Shown in pieces: positions 1-11,705 of a stretch of DNA of 64,000 nt. The DNA lies in NCBI RefSeq assembly GCF_017591425.1, contig NW_024466599.1, positions 70,970,501-71,034,500 on the forward strand, in the 5' to 3' direction. Source of the DNA: Ochotona curzoniae. Its lineage: Eukaryota; Chordata; Mammalia; Lagomorpha; Ochotonidae. The first letter of the stretch is position 1. Each line of letters starts with the position of its first letter. Below the pieces are notes generated by a model that saw only the letters and a list, made by a program, of their open reading frames with translations, was not told where the DNA came from and searched no databases. Position numbers and translations under genes: made by a program.

Positions 1-370
1 GATTCTTCAACGACCTCATAGTGCTTGGAGAGGCAAGACAGGCAGCGATTCTTAACTGGTGAACTATCAAAACCAGTGTACAGAATAGGAATTTAGGCTG
101 TCACCTAAGGTTTTTGCTGCCAGGGTACAATGAATTCCAATTTAAATCTGATCCCGGAACAGATCCACAGGGTCAGGACCTGCGTGGCCCCTCATGTCAG
201 GGGTGACCCCAAAACACAGGCACAGTTATACTTCAGACCACAGACTCCATATGGGGGGGGGGGTAGAAGGTTAGACAGAGACCTCAGTTGTCTGCCTTTG
301 CCCCCAAAAGCTTATTTAAAGAAGGCAAAGATGAGAACAAACATGGAGCCTGTAAAGTTATGAGCACTTA
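1..370 (+). repeat. Diverged copy of an unclassified lagomorph repeat
   Basis: It matches 40060-40145 plus 40715-40950 with clear divergence, for example gaactatcaaaacc against gaattatcaaaact. Related sequence also occurs at 37540-37640. It is probably the 3' part of an old L1-like element, truncated by the window edge. Confidence 0.5.
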
Positions 371-393
371 TACATGTACTGACATATAGTTAC

Positions 394-492
394 CTTTATT
401 TATTTCTATCATTAATTTGCCTGTTTTAGTGGCTTCTTCAGCCAGTAGTATCTCAAAGGGATTCTTGAATAATGTATATTCAATGAGTTCAT
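394..492 (-). CDS. Gene A 99-nt exon
   Basis: The acceptor is tctcatttaag and the donor AAAG|GTAACT, phase 1-1. It encodes D, ELIEYTLFKNPFEILLAEEA, then TKTGKLMIEINK. It is the counterpart of gene B 41339-41440, one codon shorter, with many amino-acid differences but no stop. The next gene A exons would lie left of the window. Confidence 0.55.
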
Positions 493-1443
493 CTTAAATG
501 AGACAAAGGCATGTTAAAGTCAGTAATGTAGAATTGATATACTTTGTTATTAACTTGCTATGGTACTCTAAGAGGACCTGAAGAAATGATACAGCTCTCT
601 GCTAAAGAAAATCGCTTTGTAAAGTTATTTTAATTTTATTGATAGATATTTATAATAAAACTTGCATTTGAAGTATTTTTAAATGTACCACTCAAGAACT
701 TTAGGAATATTCACAGTATGGTTTAAATATCACTTTTTCCCCCACAATTTCATGATCAACCCCAACAGAAACTACGGCTCCCGTTGCGCAATACTCCCCC
801 ATTCAGCCCACCCCAGGCCCTGATCAGACAGGTGATCTGCAAATGCCTTCTCCCAGTCAATTACATCCATGCCTCTGGTGCACCAACGCTCTTCACTTAG
901 AGCATGTTCACTGATCTAATTAGTCTCCTCTGCCTGAGCTTTGGGGATCACATTTAAGATGCCAATGCCTCACCTGAAGACCATCAATATTGTCTAATTT
1001 TCTTCTAGGAGCCTAAGAGTGCTAGCTCCTAAGTCTAGACCCTCCATGTACATCAAGCTGAAAGTTTTGTACGTGGGCTCAAGAGAGGATTCACCCTCAT
1101 TTCTGCACATGAATACCAGGAATGCTTTCAAAATCAACATATAGAGTCTCACCACACACAAGAACTCACTTCTTCACTCTCTTCCCAGGAAGAGTTCAGA
1201 CCCCTGGGGGTGATCCTGCTCCCCTACTTGGAACTTGGGGTGAGGAACAAGGTCCTTCCACCTTCATGTCTCCCATATTTTGCATAATTTCTTGGGATTC
1301 TTACACTTGAAGGATAGATTCTAGGGTCAAGAAGAAGTGCTTGGCATCGCTGGGAATGGAGCAGGTACAGGTTGTCTGGGAAATAACTCCTGACAAGCAC
1401 ATGGCTCTCTAAATACAGCCTCAAGGTTTCACATTCAGTTGAC

Positions 1444-1518
1444 CAACTAACTCAACCAAAATGTTATCATTCATAATGGAACTTGATATAAAGTCAGAGC
1501 CTTTTGACTGAGAAGTAT
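1444..1518 (-). CDS. Gene A 75-nt exon with weak donor
   Basis: It matches the gene B exon at 45700-45777. The acceptor tttctcatag is intact and the body encodes D, TSQSKGSDFISSSIMNDN, ILVELV in phase 1-1, one codon shorter than gene B. The donor has changed from GTAAGT to GTCAAC because of a small deletion and rearrangement in the adjoining intron, so splicing here may be weak. Being symmetric, the exon could be skipped without a frameshift. Confidence 0.5.
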
Positions 1519-1710
1519 CTATGAGAAAGAAACCTCAGCTGTGGTTAAATCTTTCACTGGACCTGCACCTGTTCTCTTTGATGTTTGTCCCCATGGTGTT
1601 TTTGAGAGGAATAGTGTGTGGTTGATCTGCACTCACATAGCGTTCACAAAGTGTCTGCAAGAACTCCAATACACAACCAGTCACTACCTTCCCAGCAGAC
1701 AATACACTCA

Positions 1711-1850
1711 GCTCCTGACACCTATATTCAGCCTAACCCAGCCCTCTTTGTCACAGCCATCCTGGCAGGGAACCAGCCTATCAGATAGTCATTCATGCTC
1801 TCTCTCTCTCTCTCGCTCTCTTTAAAAGACTTTGATAATAAAAGTTAAAT
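1711..1850 (+). repeat. SINE tail fragment
   Basis: The 3' part of a plus-strand SINE (agcc..tcctggcagg, CT-rich run, aataaaag). Its head has been lost at a junction that also removes 6.7 kb relative to the right copy. Confidence 0.6.
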
Positions 1851-2074
1851 GACTATGTATGCTAGCATCTTCTGGCTCCAGATATTGAGAAAGCTTCAAG
1901 CTAGGAAATCGATTGAAGTTCCTGCCTTCTCCCATGCACTAAATCCCTACTGGCAATTGTGAGGTGTAGAAAAGGCAGGTAGGGGGAAAGCCTGTGTTCC
2001 CCCCTCAGCAGTGTCTCTGCCAGTGATTCAGGATCACAGAGAGTCTCCGCTCCTTGGTTGCAAGATGGCCATAC

Positions 2075-2156
2075 CTTCCATCACACTGATGGGGCGAGGC
2101 TCCACTCCTCGCCACAGCATCAACAATGCTAAGCTCTGTAACAGAAAATGCCGCAT
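2075..2156 (-). CDS. Gene A exon 1: start codon and signal peptide
   Basis: The ATG is at 2156-2154 in the context gggaaaATGC. It encodes MRH, a hydrophobic core FLLQSLALLML, then WRGVEPRPISVME, with donor AAG|GTATGG at 2075 in phase 1. It is the duplicate of the gene B exon at 53028-53109: same length, phase and C-terminal half, but a different hydrophobic core. The signal-peptide character is kept in both, which argues that both exons are, or recently were, under selection. Confidence 0.65.
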
Positions 2157-2848
2157 TTTCCCTGCGCTCTGTCCAACACAAAGTGAACACAAGTTCAAGC
2201 TCAAGAGTCTTGAACTCCAGAATACCTGGAACACAGAGGGCAGTGAAGTCACACTCAGCAGGTGGGGTTCATTACCACTGCAAAGGGGAGGGGCAGGACA
2301 GGGACCCAGGAGAGACCCCTGGCTCTCTGCTGCCTCTGTAAAGCAGAAGCAGGGTGGCCCAGTGTGGTCTCCAGTCTCCACTTTGGGTTTGCTAAGGCTG
2401 GCACCAGTTCCTCTTGGAAGAGAGGAAGCACCCAGCAGTGGAGAAGACTTAGGAGGGAGGCTCAGAAGCCAAGGCAAAGCAAGATGCTGCCTGGAGATGA
2501 AGCCACTGGGAGCTCATATGAGGGAGACTTTCCACAGACTGGGGCTTAGTAGCAACCAGAACCTGGGGAGGAGGCTAGCCCTGGACTGCAGGTGCACACC
2601 CCGCTAACTTCTCAGGCACACAGCCCTCCCTGCCACGTTAAGCATCTACGCATGAGACAGAAGCATCTACTTCCAAGCAGTGACTCTCATTTAAGGCTCT
2701 TTCTATGAAGAATCATTCATAAGATATTTTAGTCATTCAGATTGCTACATAATTTAAAATAATTTTTAGCCTTGCAGGCCTCACATATCACCAGAGTAGT
2801 TTCCTGCATCTTTGTTATTATTACGACTCTGTAAAAACATAAAAGTCA

Positions 2849-3180
2849 GGTCTGGTGCGATAGTGTAGCGGTTAAAGTCCTTGCCTTGCATGTGCCAGGA
2901 TCCCCTATGGGCGCTGGTTCTAATACCAGCGGCCATGCTTCCCATCCAGCTCCCTGCTTGTACATGGGAAAGCAGTGGAGGATGGCCCAAAGCTTTGGGA
3001 CCCTGCACCCTCGTGGGAGACCTGGAAGAGCTCCTGGCTCCTGGTTTTGGATCAGCTCCAGCCGTTTTGGCCACTTGGGGAGTGAACCATTGGATTGAAG
3101 ATCTTCCTATCTTATCTGTCTCTCCTCCTCTCTGTATATCCGCCTGTCCAATAAAATAAATAAAGAAATCTTTTTAAAAA
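2849..3180 (+). repeat. CSINE, full length
   Basis: Runs from ggtctggtgcgatagtgtag through the tRNA-related boxes to an aataaataaag tail and A-run. The copy at 53802 is its duplicate. Confidence 0.9.
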
Positions 3181-3407
3181 AAAACCATAGAAATCACTGG
3201 AGGCAATACAAATCAATGAACCCAAAAACTGCTAACTTGGAAAAAATCAATAAAGTATAAAAATTTCTAGCAAGACACACATTACTAACATCAGGAATGA
3301 GAGGCTGACGATCAGATCAGTATCCATAGTAAAAACATAACTAGGAAAGTAGGGTGTACCAGGAACAACTTTCTATCAATAAATTCAGCAAGGGAGAAAA
3401 ACTGAAC

Positions 3408-3655
3408 AGGGGCTGGCATAGTGCCTAACGTGAGAAGCCAGCAGTTCCAACTCCAGCACCCACAAGGTCACTAGTTTGCAACCTGGCTGCTCCATTTCCA
3501 ACCCAGCTTCCTGTTGGTACAACCGGGAAAGCAGCAGAGAATAGTCCATATGATTGGGCACCCAGCATGCATGTGAAAAAACAGGATGAAGCTCCTGGCT
3601 CCTGCCTGCTCCAGCCCTGGCCGTTGAGGCCATCTGCCAAATGAATTAAATTAAG
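3408..3655 (+). repeat. CSINE, old
   Basis: Head ggggctggcatagtgcctaa; the body has internal deletions and an A-rich end. Confidence 0.75.
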
Positions 3656-3889
3656 GAAAAAGGAAAAAAGATAAGTTTCATGACAGACATAAGATAAATA
3701 AGCTGATTTTAGAAAAGACTGTGCAAATATCTCTGTATCTCATGTTACACAAATTGAAACTATGGGTAATAATCTTCCCACAAAGAAAACTCAAAGCTCA
3801 GATGGCTTCACTTGCAAACTCGATCAACAATGAAGGAAACATTGCCAACTCCACATGAACACAGCTGGAAAACTGAGCCTTGAAAAATG

Positions 3890-4115
3890 CTTCCTGGACA
3901 TGGAGTGATGGCTCAACTGCTAATCCTCCCCTTCAAGCACCAGCATCCCATGTGGGTGCCAATTTGTGTCCCAGCTGCTCCATTTCTCATCCAGCTCCCT
4001 GCTTGTGGCCTAGGAAGGCAGCAGAGGAAGGCCCAGGGCCTTGGGACTCTACATTCTTGCATGGCAGACTTGGAGAAGGAAGGAAGGAAGAGAATGAAAG
4101 ACAAAAGAAAAAACT
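3890..4115 (+). repeat. CSINE, 3' truncated
   Basis: Starts ctggacatggagtgatggct; loses the family body after the ggagaaggaaggaagg stretch. Confidence 0.7.
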
Positions 4116-4189
4116 TCCCAATTCATTCAAATATGCATTACCATTTCAAAATTGTTCAAATTACTTTTGTATCAGTATTATGAAAAACT

Positions 4190-4440
4190 AGAGAGAAAGA
4201 AACTTTCCATTCATTACTTTCCTCTACAAATGCCTGAAACAACCACGACTGACAAAGCTTACGCCAGCAGCCCAGAACGCAGGGCACGTCTCCCTGGTGG
4301 GAGGCATGGACACAAGTACTTGAGCCACTATGGGATGCCAACAGGGAGGGGCTACAGTGAGAGCCAGGATTTAAACCAAGGCACTCTGTGATGGGATGCA
4401 GTCATCCCAAACAACATCTCTACCGCTGCACCAGATACTC
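4190..4440 (-). repeat. CSINE, old
   Basis: Reverse-strand body; the tRNA-like head lies at the right end (ctaccgctgcaccagatact). Confidence 0.65.
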
Positions 4441-4484
4441 ACCTCTTCCTTTTTCATTGTTTTGATGAAAAACACTTGTACAGA

Positions 4485-4650
4485 GGAATTTGAGAAGCAG
4501 AGGCAGGCACTGTCACTAGCAGAGAGCTCCTAGCCTCTGTTCACTCCCCAAATGCTCACAGGGACCAAAGCCAGCACCTGGAAACACAATCCATGTCTCC
4601 CAGATGGGTGGCAGGAATCCAGTTTTTGAGCCATCACTGCTGCCTTCCAG
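4485..4650 (-). repeat. CSINE fragment
   Basis: Reverse-strand central body only (gttcactccccaaatgctc; gggtggcaggaatccag). Confidence 0.55.
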
Positions 4651-4767
4651 GGTCTGATGATATAAGGTGGTGGTTCCTCATCCCTGGGTACTGGGACCTG
4701 TGGAATGTCATGACTGTTTTTGTCTCTCCCCTTCCCCCAAGAACAACAAGAAGAAATAGCAAATTTA

Positions 4768-5116
4768 GGACCCAGTGCGGTAGCCTAGCAGCTAATGTCC
4801 TCGCCTTGCACACGCCAGGATCCCATATGGGTGCCAGTTCTGATCCCAGCAGCCCTGCTTCCCATCCAGTTTCCAGCCTGTGGCCTGGGAAATCAGTAGA
4901 GGACAGCCCAAAGCCTTGGGCCCCTGCACCCATTTGGGAGACCCGGAAGAAGCTCCTGGCTCCAGGCTCCTGGCTCCTGGCTTTGGATTGGTTTCTGCTC
5001 CAGCCGTTATAACTGCTTGAAAGTGATCAACAGACAGATGATGTTCCTGTCTGTCTCTCCTCTCTGTATATATGACTTTCTGATAAAAAGAATCTAAATT
5101 AAAAAAAAAAAAAAGA
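4768..5116 (+). repeat. CSINE, full length
   Basis: Head ggacccagtgcggtagccta, ending in a 15-base A-run. In the right copy this element is cut at 55927 and fused to another SINE. Confidence 0.9.
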
Positions 5117-5279
5117 AACAGCAAATTTGGAAGCAATGAGTTAACCCAATTTTCCTTAAACTTCAATTCTTCCCACCCTGAACAACCATGTAATCATTAT
5201 GAAAAAAGAAAATTAAAAAAAGAATAGCAATATACGTTGAAAAGATTGTGAGAGGATACATTGCTGCCAGCACCTGTTC

Positions 5280-5632
5280 TGATTTATTTTATTTAGAGAG
5301 CATTCTATTGGCTCGTGCTGCTGCATGATGGCTTAAGCTGACTCCTGTAGCATCAGCATCCCATATGGACACCTGTTGAGTACCAACTGCTCCACTTTCA
5401 ACTTAACTCCCTGCTAATGCGCCTGGGCAAGCAGCAGAAGATGGCCCAAATGCTCCGGCCCCAAGAGGCAAGTGGGAGATACAAATGTCTCCTAGTTTGG
5501 CCTGGGCCAGCGCTGTCCACTGTGGTCATCTGGGGAGTGAAGCAGCAGATAAAATATTCTTGTCTCCAGCTCTCCCTCTCTCTGTCACTCTGCCTTTCAA
5601 ATAAATCAAGCAAACATTTTTTTTTTTAAAAG
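5280..5632 (+). repeat. CSINE, left copy only
   Basis: Degraded head, well-kept centre, tail aaataaatcaagcaaac. It lies in the 1.4-kb block missing from the right copy. Confidence 0.75.
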
Positions 5633-6329
5633 AGAACAATTGAACATTACAAACAAAGCTACTACAGAGGCAGCCACTTGGCCTATCACTTAAGATGCCC
5701 AACCCCACATGTGAGGATAATAAGATTGAGATAGGCTTGCATGAGGTCCAGGCCCAAGCACCCTTATCCTAAGTAAGGGCATGATGACTGAGCTGTGACC
5801 TGCTTCCTTCTGAGCTCTGGAAGCCTGGCCAGCTGACCGGGGCGCGGAATGCAGAATGTCTGTGCCTCGAGATAAACACCACCAGTCATAACTCCATCCC
5901 TGGATCTCTGGCCAAGGTCTGGGAGGAGATGTGCCTTGCCTGCGAGAAACAGTTGGTGGACTGCCACCTTTGTCTGGAAGGTGCACAAAAAGGAGTCTAA
6001 GACCAAAATCAGCAGCAGTCACAGAAGCTACGGGGTCCTGTGTCGTCTGCCCGCTGTCCCGGTGTTGTTTTACCTGCCACACAAGGTTGCTTTTACCCGC
6101 TGTTAATGGTGTTGTTTTTACCCACTATGCGAGGTTGCTTTTACCTGCTGGACAGTGTTGTTTCCCAGAAGGAAACAAGATAGGTATAAGGATGAAAATA
6201 CTAACTTACCCTTCCAAGAAGCTCCGTGAACTCCAACTGAAATGAGTTCCAAGAGATTCATAACTAGATGCATTGTAATCAAACTGCTAGAAGATAGAAT
6301 GAAGTTTCCCCTTTGAAAAACACATACTG

Positions 6330-6692
6330 GGGTTTTAAATTTTTTTAAAATGTTTATTTTTAAAGATTTATTTATTTATGTGAAAGGCACATTTGTAGAG
6401 AGATAGTTACAGAGTCACAGAGAGATATTACCCATCCACTGGTTCATTCTCCACTGGCCAGGGCTGCACCAGGCCAAAGCCTGCAGCCAGGAGTTTCATC
6501 CAGGGTACCACATGAGTGCAGGGCCCCAAGGACATGGGTCATCTTCCACTGCCTTTCCCAGGCACATTAGCCAGGAGCTGGATCAGAAGTGGAATAGCTG
6601 GGACATGAACCAGTGACCACATGACACACCAGTGTTGTTTGTGGCAGCTCTACCCACTATGCTACAATGCCACAATATCAGTCCCTATTTGT
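6330..6692 (-). repeat. CSINE, full length
   Basis: T-rich tail at the left (gatttatttatttatgtg), head at the right. The right copy keeps only the part from 6390 on. Confidence 0.85.
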
Positions 6693-6699
6693 TTATTCT

Positions 6700-6849
6700 T
6701 AAGCTTCACTTTATTTCTGAGCGGTCCACAGAAACAGAATAGTAAACTTCCTTCGAGACTAAAGGAGCTTTCTCTGGTCCTTACTTAGTTCTAACTTTGG
6801 ATCCCCACCCTCTCTTGCAATGACCGTCAGGGTTGCTCCAGAGACCACC

Positions 6850-6903
<54 letters not shown>

Positions 6904-7667
6904 TTAGGATAGGCAGAGAACAACAAGGAAAGCTTAGAAGCGCACAGGAAATGGTCAGCATGGACTCACACATACCTTACTAGGTAGGACACAAAGATTA
7001 ATTACTCCTCACTAAGGTATTAAAGATTTCTCTGCACACCCCTCTAAAACTCTTCTGCACCTCAACTGTTGACATATGCCTTGTTAGAGTTATAACCCAG
7101 TTTACACAATCCTAAAATATACCAAGTTCAGCAAAATTATGCTTCAACACTATAAACTGCTAAATACTAAAATGAAAATAGACATGAGACAGCTGAATAG
7201 TACCCTATAGCCATTTTAAGGTGTATAGCCAGCTGGTTCTGTGTATAAACTAAAATTGAAATGTCAATGAAGTAGTCACAGCATGTGGTTAAGAACTTGC
7301 ATTTTTTTTTTTTAATATACTGGTTACTCAATACATGTCAATGAATTGCATAATGTTGTAAATTGTCGTTGATGTGATGTTGTGCCTCTAAGTTGATTGG
7401 GAAGATAGTCTGCCAGCTCTGCCTTCAGACCAGAGATGGTCTCCCCAAGAAACTGTTGAATTTACCTGGACGATAAGATGCTGCACTCTATGCTTGGTAT
7501 ACTCTTGCAATGGAAGAATCTTGACTGAATTTGAAATATAATACAGAAACAAGGTGGAGGAATCCACCATGGGGGAAGGGTATGGGGAGGGACAGGGGAT
7601 CCACAGAGCCTATGAAACTGTGTCACATAATGAAATGTAATTAATAAAATATATATACATATTTAAA
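6700..7667 (+). mobile_element. L1 3' end (lagomorph type)
   Basis: A 3' untranslated segment of a lagomorph L1 with a CA microsatellite near its start, the block around agacatgagacagctgaata, and the terminal part ending aatgtaattaataaaa. It is 5' truncated with no ORF2 remnant. The same sequence occurs at 56230-57195 and at 16790-18865. Confidence 0.8.
6851..6901 (+). repeat. (CA)n microsatellite
   Basis: Uninterrupted CA repeat inside the L1 3' end; longer and interrupted by one CG in the right copy. Confidence 0.97.
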
Positions 7668-7975
7668 AAGATTCACTTTATTTATTAGAAAGGTGAGCAA
7701 CAGACAGGGGAAGAAACAGAAATTTTTACATTTACAAATGGATATAATACCCAGGGTTACACCAGGCCAAAGCTAGATGTCTGGAACTTCAATTAGTCTC
7801 CCACACTGGTGCAAGGGCCCAAGCACTTGGTTCATCCTGTTGCTTTTCCAGCTACATAGCAGAGAACTGAACTGGAACTGGAATGATGGGAACTCGGACC
7901 TGCATTCTAATATGGGATACTGCTAACTGCAAGTGATGGCTGAACTCACTGTACACTGAACACTGTCCCTACAAC
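7668..7975 (-). repeat. CSINE
   Basis: Inserted directly at the L1 A-tail; the T-rich end is at the left. Confidence 0.8.
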
Positions 7976-7994
7976 AAATACTGTTATGTACTGT

Positions 7995-8310
7995 TGTTCT
8001 ACCTTTATTTACTTACCTACTGATTATTTTCAAGGCAGACAGAGATCACCCAATCCCTGCTTCATTCCACAAATGCCTGCAACAGCCCAATGGCCAGGAC
8101 TAAGCCAAGTTGAGGCCAGGAGTCCGGCACTCCATCTCAGTCTCCCACACAGATGGCACGGGCCCAAGCACTTGAGCTGCCCTTTTTGGCCGCACAGGCA
8201 CATTAGCAACAAGTTGAATTGGAAGCAGAGGCAGATCTTGATCCCAGGCACTCTGCTGCAGGATGTAGGCACCCCCAGCAGCACCCTAACTGGCTGGGCC
8301 ACAATGCTTG
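7995..8310 (-). repeat. CSINE
   Basis: Reverse copy abutting the previous one; the head is at the right around gctgggccacaatgcttgcc. Confidence 0.8.
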
Positions 8311-8667
8311 CCCCAGAGACTCTTCAAAGCAGGAAGACAGAAGCAACTCTTCACATGAGGCAGCTGCACGATTAGCAACCAAATTCTCATCCAAAGCCAG
8401 GGAGCACAGAAGGCAGGGGGTGAAATATCCAAACCCTTCAAAGAAAAAGTCTGTCCCTGATAACACCATATCCAATACAGTCTCCAAAAAAGGTGCAGAA
8501 ATTAAGGAACACTCACACAGACAAAACCAGAAAATGTGCTGCTCACAAATTAGTCTTACTAGAAATACTAAAGCAAGTCCTTCAAGACTGAAATGAAAAT
8601 GCAGTAAGGAGTAATTTAAATCCATATGAAAAATAGAAAAATAACTAAATAGATAAATTTAAACACA

Positions 8668-8905
8668 ACTGGAGCTACACTCATGCACCTCTTCCTAGGG
8701 AGCTCCCTGTGTCTGGGAAAGCAGCATAAAATGGCCTAATGACCTGGACTCCTGCCACCCATGTGGGAGACCTGAATGGAACTGCAGCCTCCTGGTTTTC
8801 ATGTGCACAGCCCCAGCCATGACAGCACCTGGCCTCTACCTAAAGAGAAACACATACAACCTGAGCAGCAGGCTGTACAAGGATGCTTTGCACGCTCAAG
8901 GCATC
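8668..8905 (+). repeat. CSINE fragment
   Basis: Only the middle is recognisable (agctccctgtgtctgggaaa; ccacccatgtgggagacctg). Confidence 0.65.
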
Positions 8906-9284
8906 TAATTCTAGGAGGACTCAGGTCAGTTGGAGTGGTGGAATGGCAGCAGGGACCAATCTCAGCAGATCCCGAGGGACCCCATCCTCCAACCCACACC
9001 TTCCCTGGAGGCAAAACAAAAGGCAGACTTTGGCCTTGTGTTTCCAGAACATCCTCTTGCAGCTTTACGACTTTGCCTAGGCTAAGGCACCTGTCCACCT
9101 GTTTAAACACAGAGCCTGGCACAGACAACCTGCCACATAACATGGTATTATGCTTCCATACCACATTCTCAAGACTCAACTGGAAGCAAGGCAACCAACT
9201 GGCTCCATTTACAGGCAGCTTCTAGTTTATAAGTGAACCAAGTCCCAGAAGTTCCCTGCAAGCCAAAGGTTAGAAATGAGAAAA

Positions 9285-9605
9285 CCTGGGACTGGTGCCA
9301 CGGTGCAGTAGGTTAAGCTCCTGCCTAAGGTAACACAATCTCAATATGGTACCAGCTTGAGCTCCAGCTGCTCCACTTCCAATCCACTTCCCTGATAATG
9401 TGCTTGGGAAAGAAGCAGAGGATGGCTCAAGTTCTTGGGCTCTTGCACCCACGTGGGACACTGTGAAGAAATTCTGGGCCTTGACCTACCCAATTTCTGC
9501 TCACTGTGGCCATTTTGAGAATGAACCAGCAGATAGGACTGTGTCTCAACCTCTCTCTGCAACTCTACTTTTCAAATTAAACAAACTTAATTAAATCTTA
9601 AAAAT
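9285..9605 (+). repeat. CSINE, full length
   Basis: Head gggactggtgccacggtgca, tail ttaaacaaacttaattaaat. Confidence 0.85.
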
Positions 9606-11360
9606 AATGAGAAAACCAGCCATACAATACAAAGGATTAGGATCTTGAACCTTGACCTACAACCTGATTCCTATCAGATGAAGACTTCTGATGGAGGCAT
9701 CTAGAAGAGAACTTCACCCAGACTCCCCAATGCAGCTCTGCTCTACAAACTCCAATGTGGCATGTCCCTTGAGTCAGGAACTGTGCTGAGTGTGGGAAAA
9801 CCATGGTTGAGGCAGTTAGGGTCTCTGCCCTAGAGCTGGTTTATAACACTAGCAGTGCTATAAATGGGACAGTGCTACCATGGGACAGAGCCAGGGATCC
9901 CTAAAAATCCAGCAGATGTCAGAACCTAGACCTCAGTGCCAGCAGGTGTATTGAGGCCAGCTGCTCTTAAAGCTCAGGGGTCAGGGCTGCCCATTTAGTC
10001 GGTAACCAGGTCTGCCTGTTGACAGAGTATGTTTCAGTGAGAGCTGGATCTACCAGCGGGTGTGCTGCATTCCAATTTTTCTGGGGAAGGAGACACATCC
10101 ACCAGCTTTTTCTTCTTCCTCACTCAGGTACCTGTTATTTCCATGCTTTGCAAAGCTCCCTCATATGCCGTGAAAACACATTGTTAAAGTGACAGAAAGA
10201 AGCAGCAGTAGTACCAACTGACAATGGTCATCTTCTCTGCCCAAATCTCCAACCCTGAAACTTAACAATCACCAGACCACAGCGGCAGCTGGCTGCCTGA
10301 CTTCATCAGTTGCTAAGACCCTGCCACTTTCTGTGGCATGACTTTCCATGTCACAGACAAAGCCAAGACGTTCGCAGAGTAAATGATGGCACAAAGACGC
10401 CATCACAGGTGGAACATGGCACAACTTCAGAGCTGTTAACATGTGAACAAACAACAATTCCTCAAATCAGTGGCACATGAGGACTGTGGTCCATCTGATG
10501 TGCTGCCTGTGCTGTGTGCCAGGTGCTGTGCCAGCCGTCAAACACAAAGGCAGACTTAACACTCAAATCCTCCTTTTCCTTTCTGCCTCTTGCCCTGATG
10601 ATCTCCACACTCCAACCACTCAATAAGGACTGCCATGACCTTGGAGCCTGGCCCCCGGCTACTCTCCAATGCAGCTCCATCTACCTAAGGCATCCTCTCC
10701 CACCCCACCTGCCCCCTAAATCCCAGCAACCCAAGCCCACAACCTTCACCACTCAGCTCTCATCCCCACTCCACAGTACAGTACCACAACATCACCTCAC
10801 TTTCCTGTTCTCAGTCCTCCCCACCCCCAATCCTGGCTAGAAGCAAAATAAAATCTTTGTCTTAGAGTTGTGAGGCCAAATAATGATCCCAAATGCTTTT
10901 TAGAGACCTGATGTCAAAAGTGCCAAGAAGAACTCAGAATCCTGCCTGAACCGTATTGATACAGCTCTGGCTCTGTCAAGATGCCTTATTTCTAGCACTA
11001 CATTTTAGATCTATTCTTTTACACAAACACTTAATAGCCTGGGAATGCTAGCAAGGGCGCTGGCTCTGGCCAGCAAGCCTCTGCTGGCGATCTGAGGGAT
11101 GGAAGCAGATGAGGTTTTAGCCAGGAAGAAAGTAAAACAGCCTCCAGTGTTATAAACTGGATCCATCACACAGGCCAAGGGGCTGGGGACAGGATACCTT
11201 TCTGCAGAGAAAAACAGTCACTGTGGTATTCCATGAGGGCACATGAAAGGAAAACAAAATGCCAACTCGACCACAACACAAACCATTTCTCCAAGGACTC
11301 CGAAGAAGCCCCACCCACACAAGGCCAGCCTCCCCAGTGCCAGGAAAGGGCCTGGCTGAC
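9606..11360. other. Single-copy-like intergenic DNA
   Basis: I see no SINE and no convincing exon here. A faint L2/MIR-like patch lies near 9770-9850 (agggtctctgccctagagct). The same sequence recurs at 59166-60935 with scattered differences, so it is part of the duplicated unit. Confidence 0.5.
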
Positions 11361-11363
11361 ACT

Positions 11364-11365
11364 AC

Positions 11366-11417
<52 letters not shown>

Positions 11418-11575
11418 ACCCTCCCCCCCAAACACACACACTGCAGCAAGTAACACACACTACAACACACATACACCCACACATATACACCAACACACCA
11501 CACACTCACTACCCTCCCCCCATACACACACATACACACTGCAACGAGGAACGCACACTACAACACACACACTCT
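11364..11575 (+). repeat. Compound CA-rich microsatellite
   Basis: A long pure CA run, then imperfect ACAC-rich blocks with CCCTCCCCCC inserts. It gives long spurious Thr-His and Val-Cys frames on both strands. The right copy at 60935-61165 has a much shorter first run and a different arrangement. Confidence 0.95.
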
Positions 11576-11659
11576 GCACCAAGGAGTTTATCAAAGCCCA
11601 AGCGAGTGGCCAGGCCACCAGGCTTGCGACACCCGCCCGACACCACGTGACCCCGACCT

Positions 11660-11705
11660 TCCCCAGCCTCAGTTTCCTCACCTGTAACACGGAACTGGGG
11701 ACCCT
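11660..11705 (+). repeat. MIR core fragment
   Basis: cctcagtttcctcacctgta is the well-known MIR core motif. Confidence 0.7.

Noticed and set aside
953..1000. Possible short minus-strand exon ending CTTCAG|GTGAGG
   Set aside because: All plausible acceptors give an immediate TAG or the wrong exit phase.
2034..2477. 147-codon minus-strand frame taken as an uninterrupted protein
   Set aside because: The region upstream of the signal peptide lacks coding character, and a donor inside the frame ends exon 1.
2849..2920. tRNA-like head of SINEs as true tRNA genes
   Set aside because: Only A/B-box-like remnants; no full cloverleaf, and they continue into SINE bodies.
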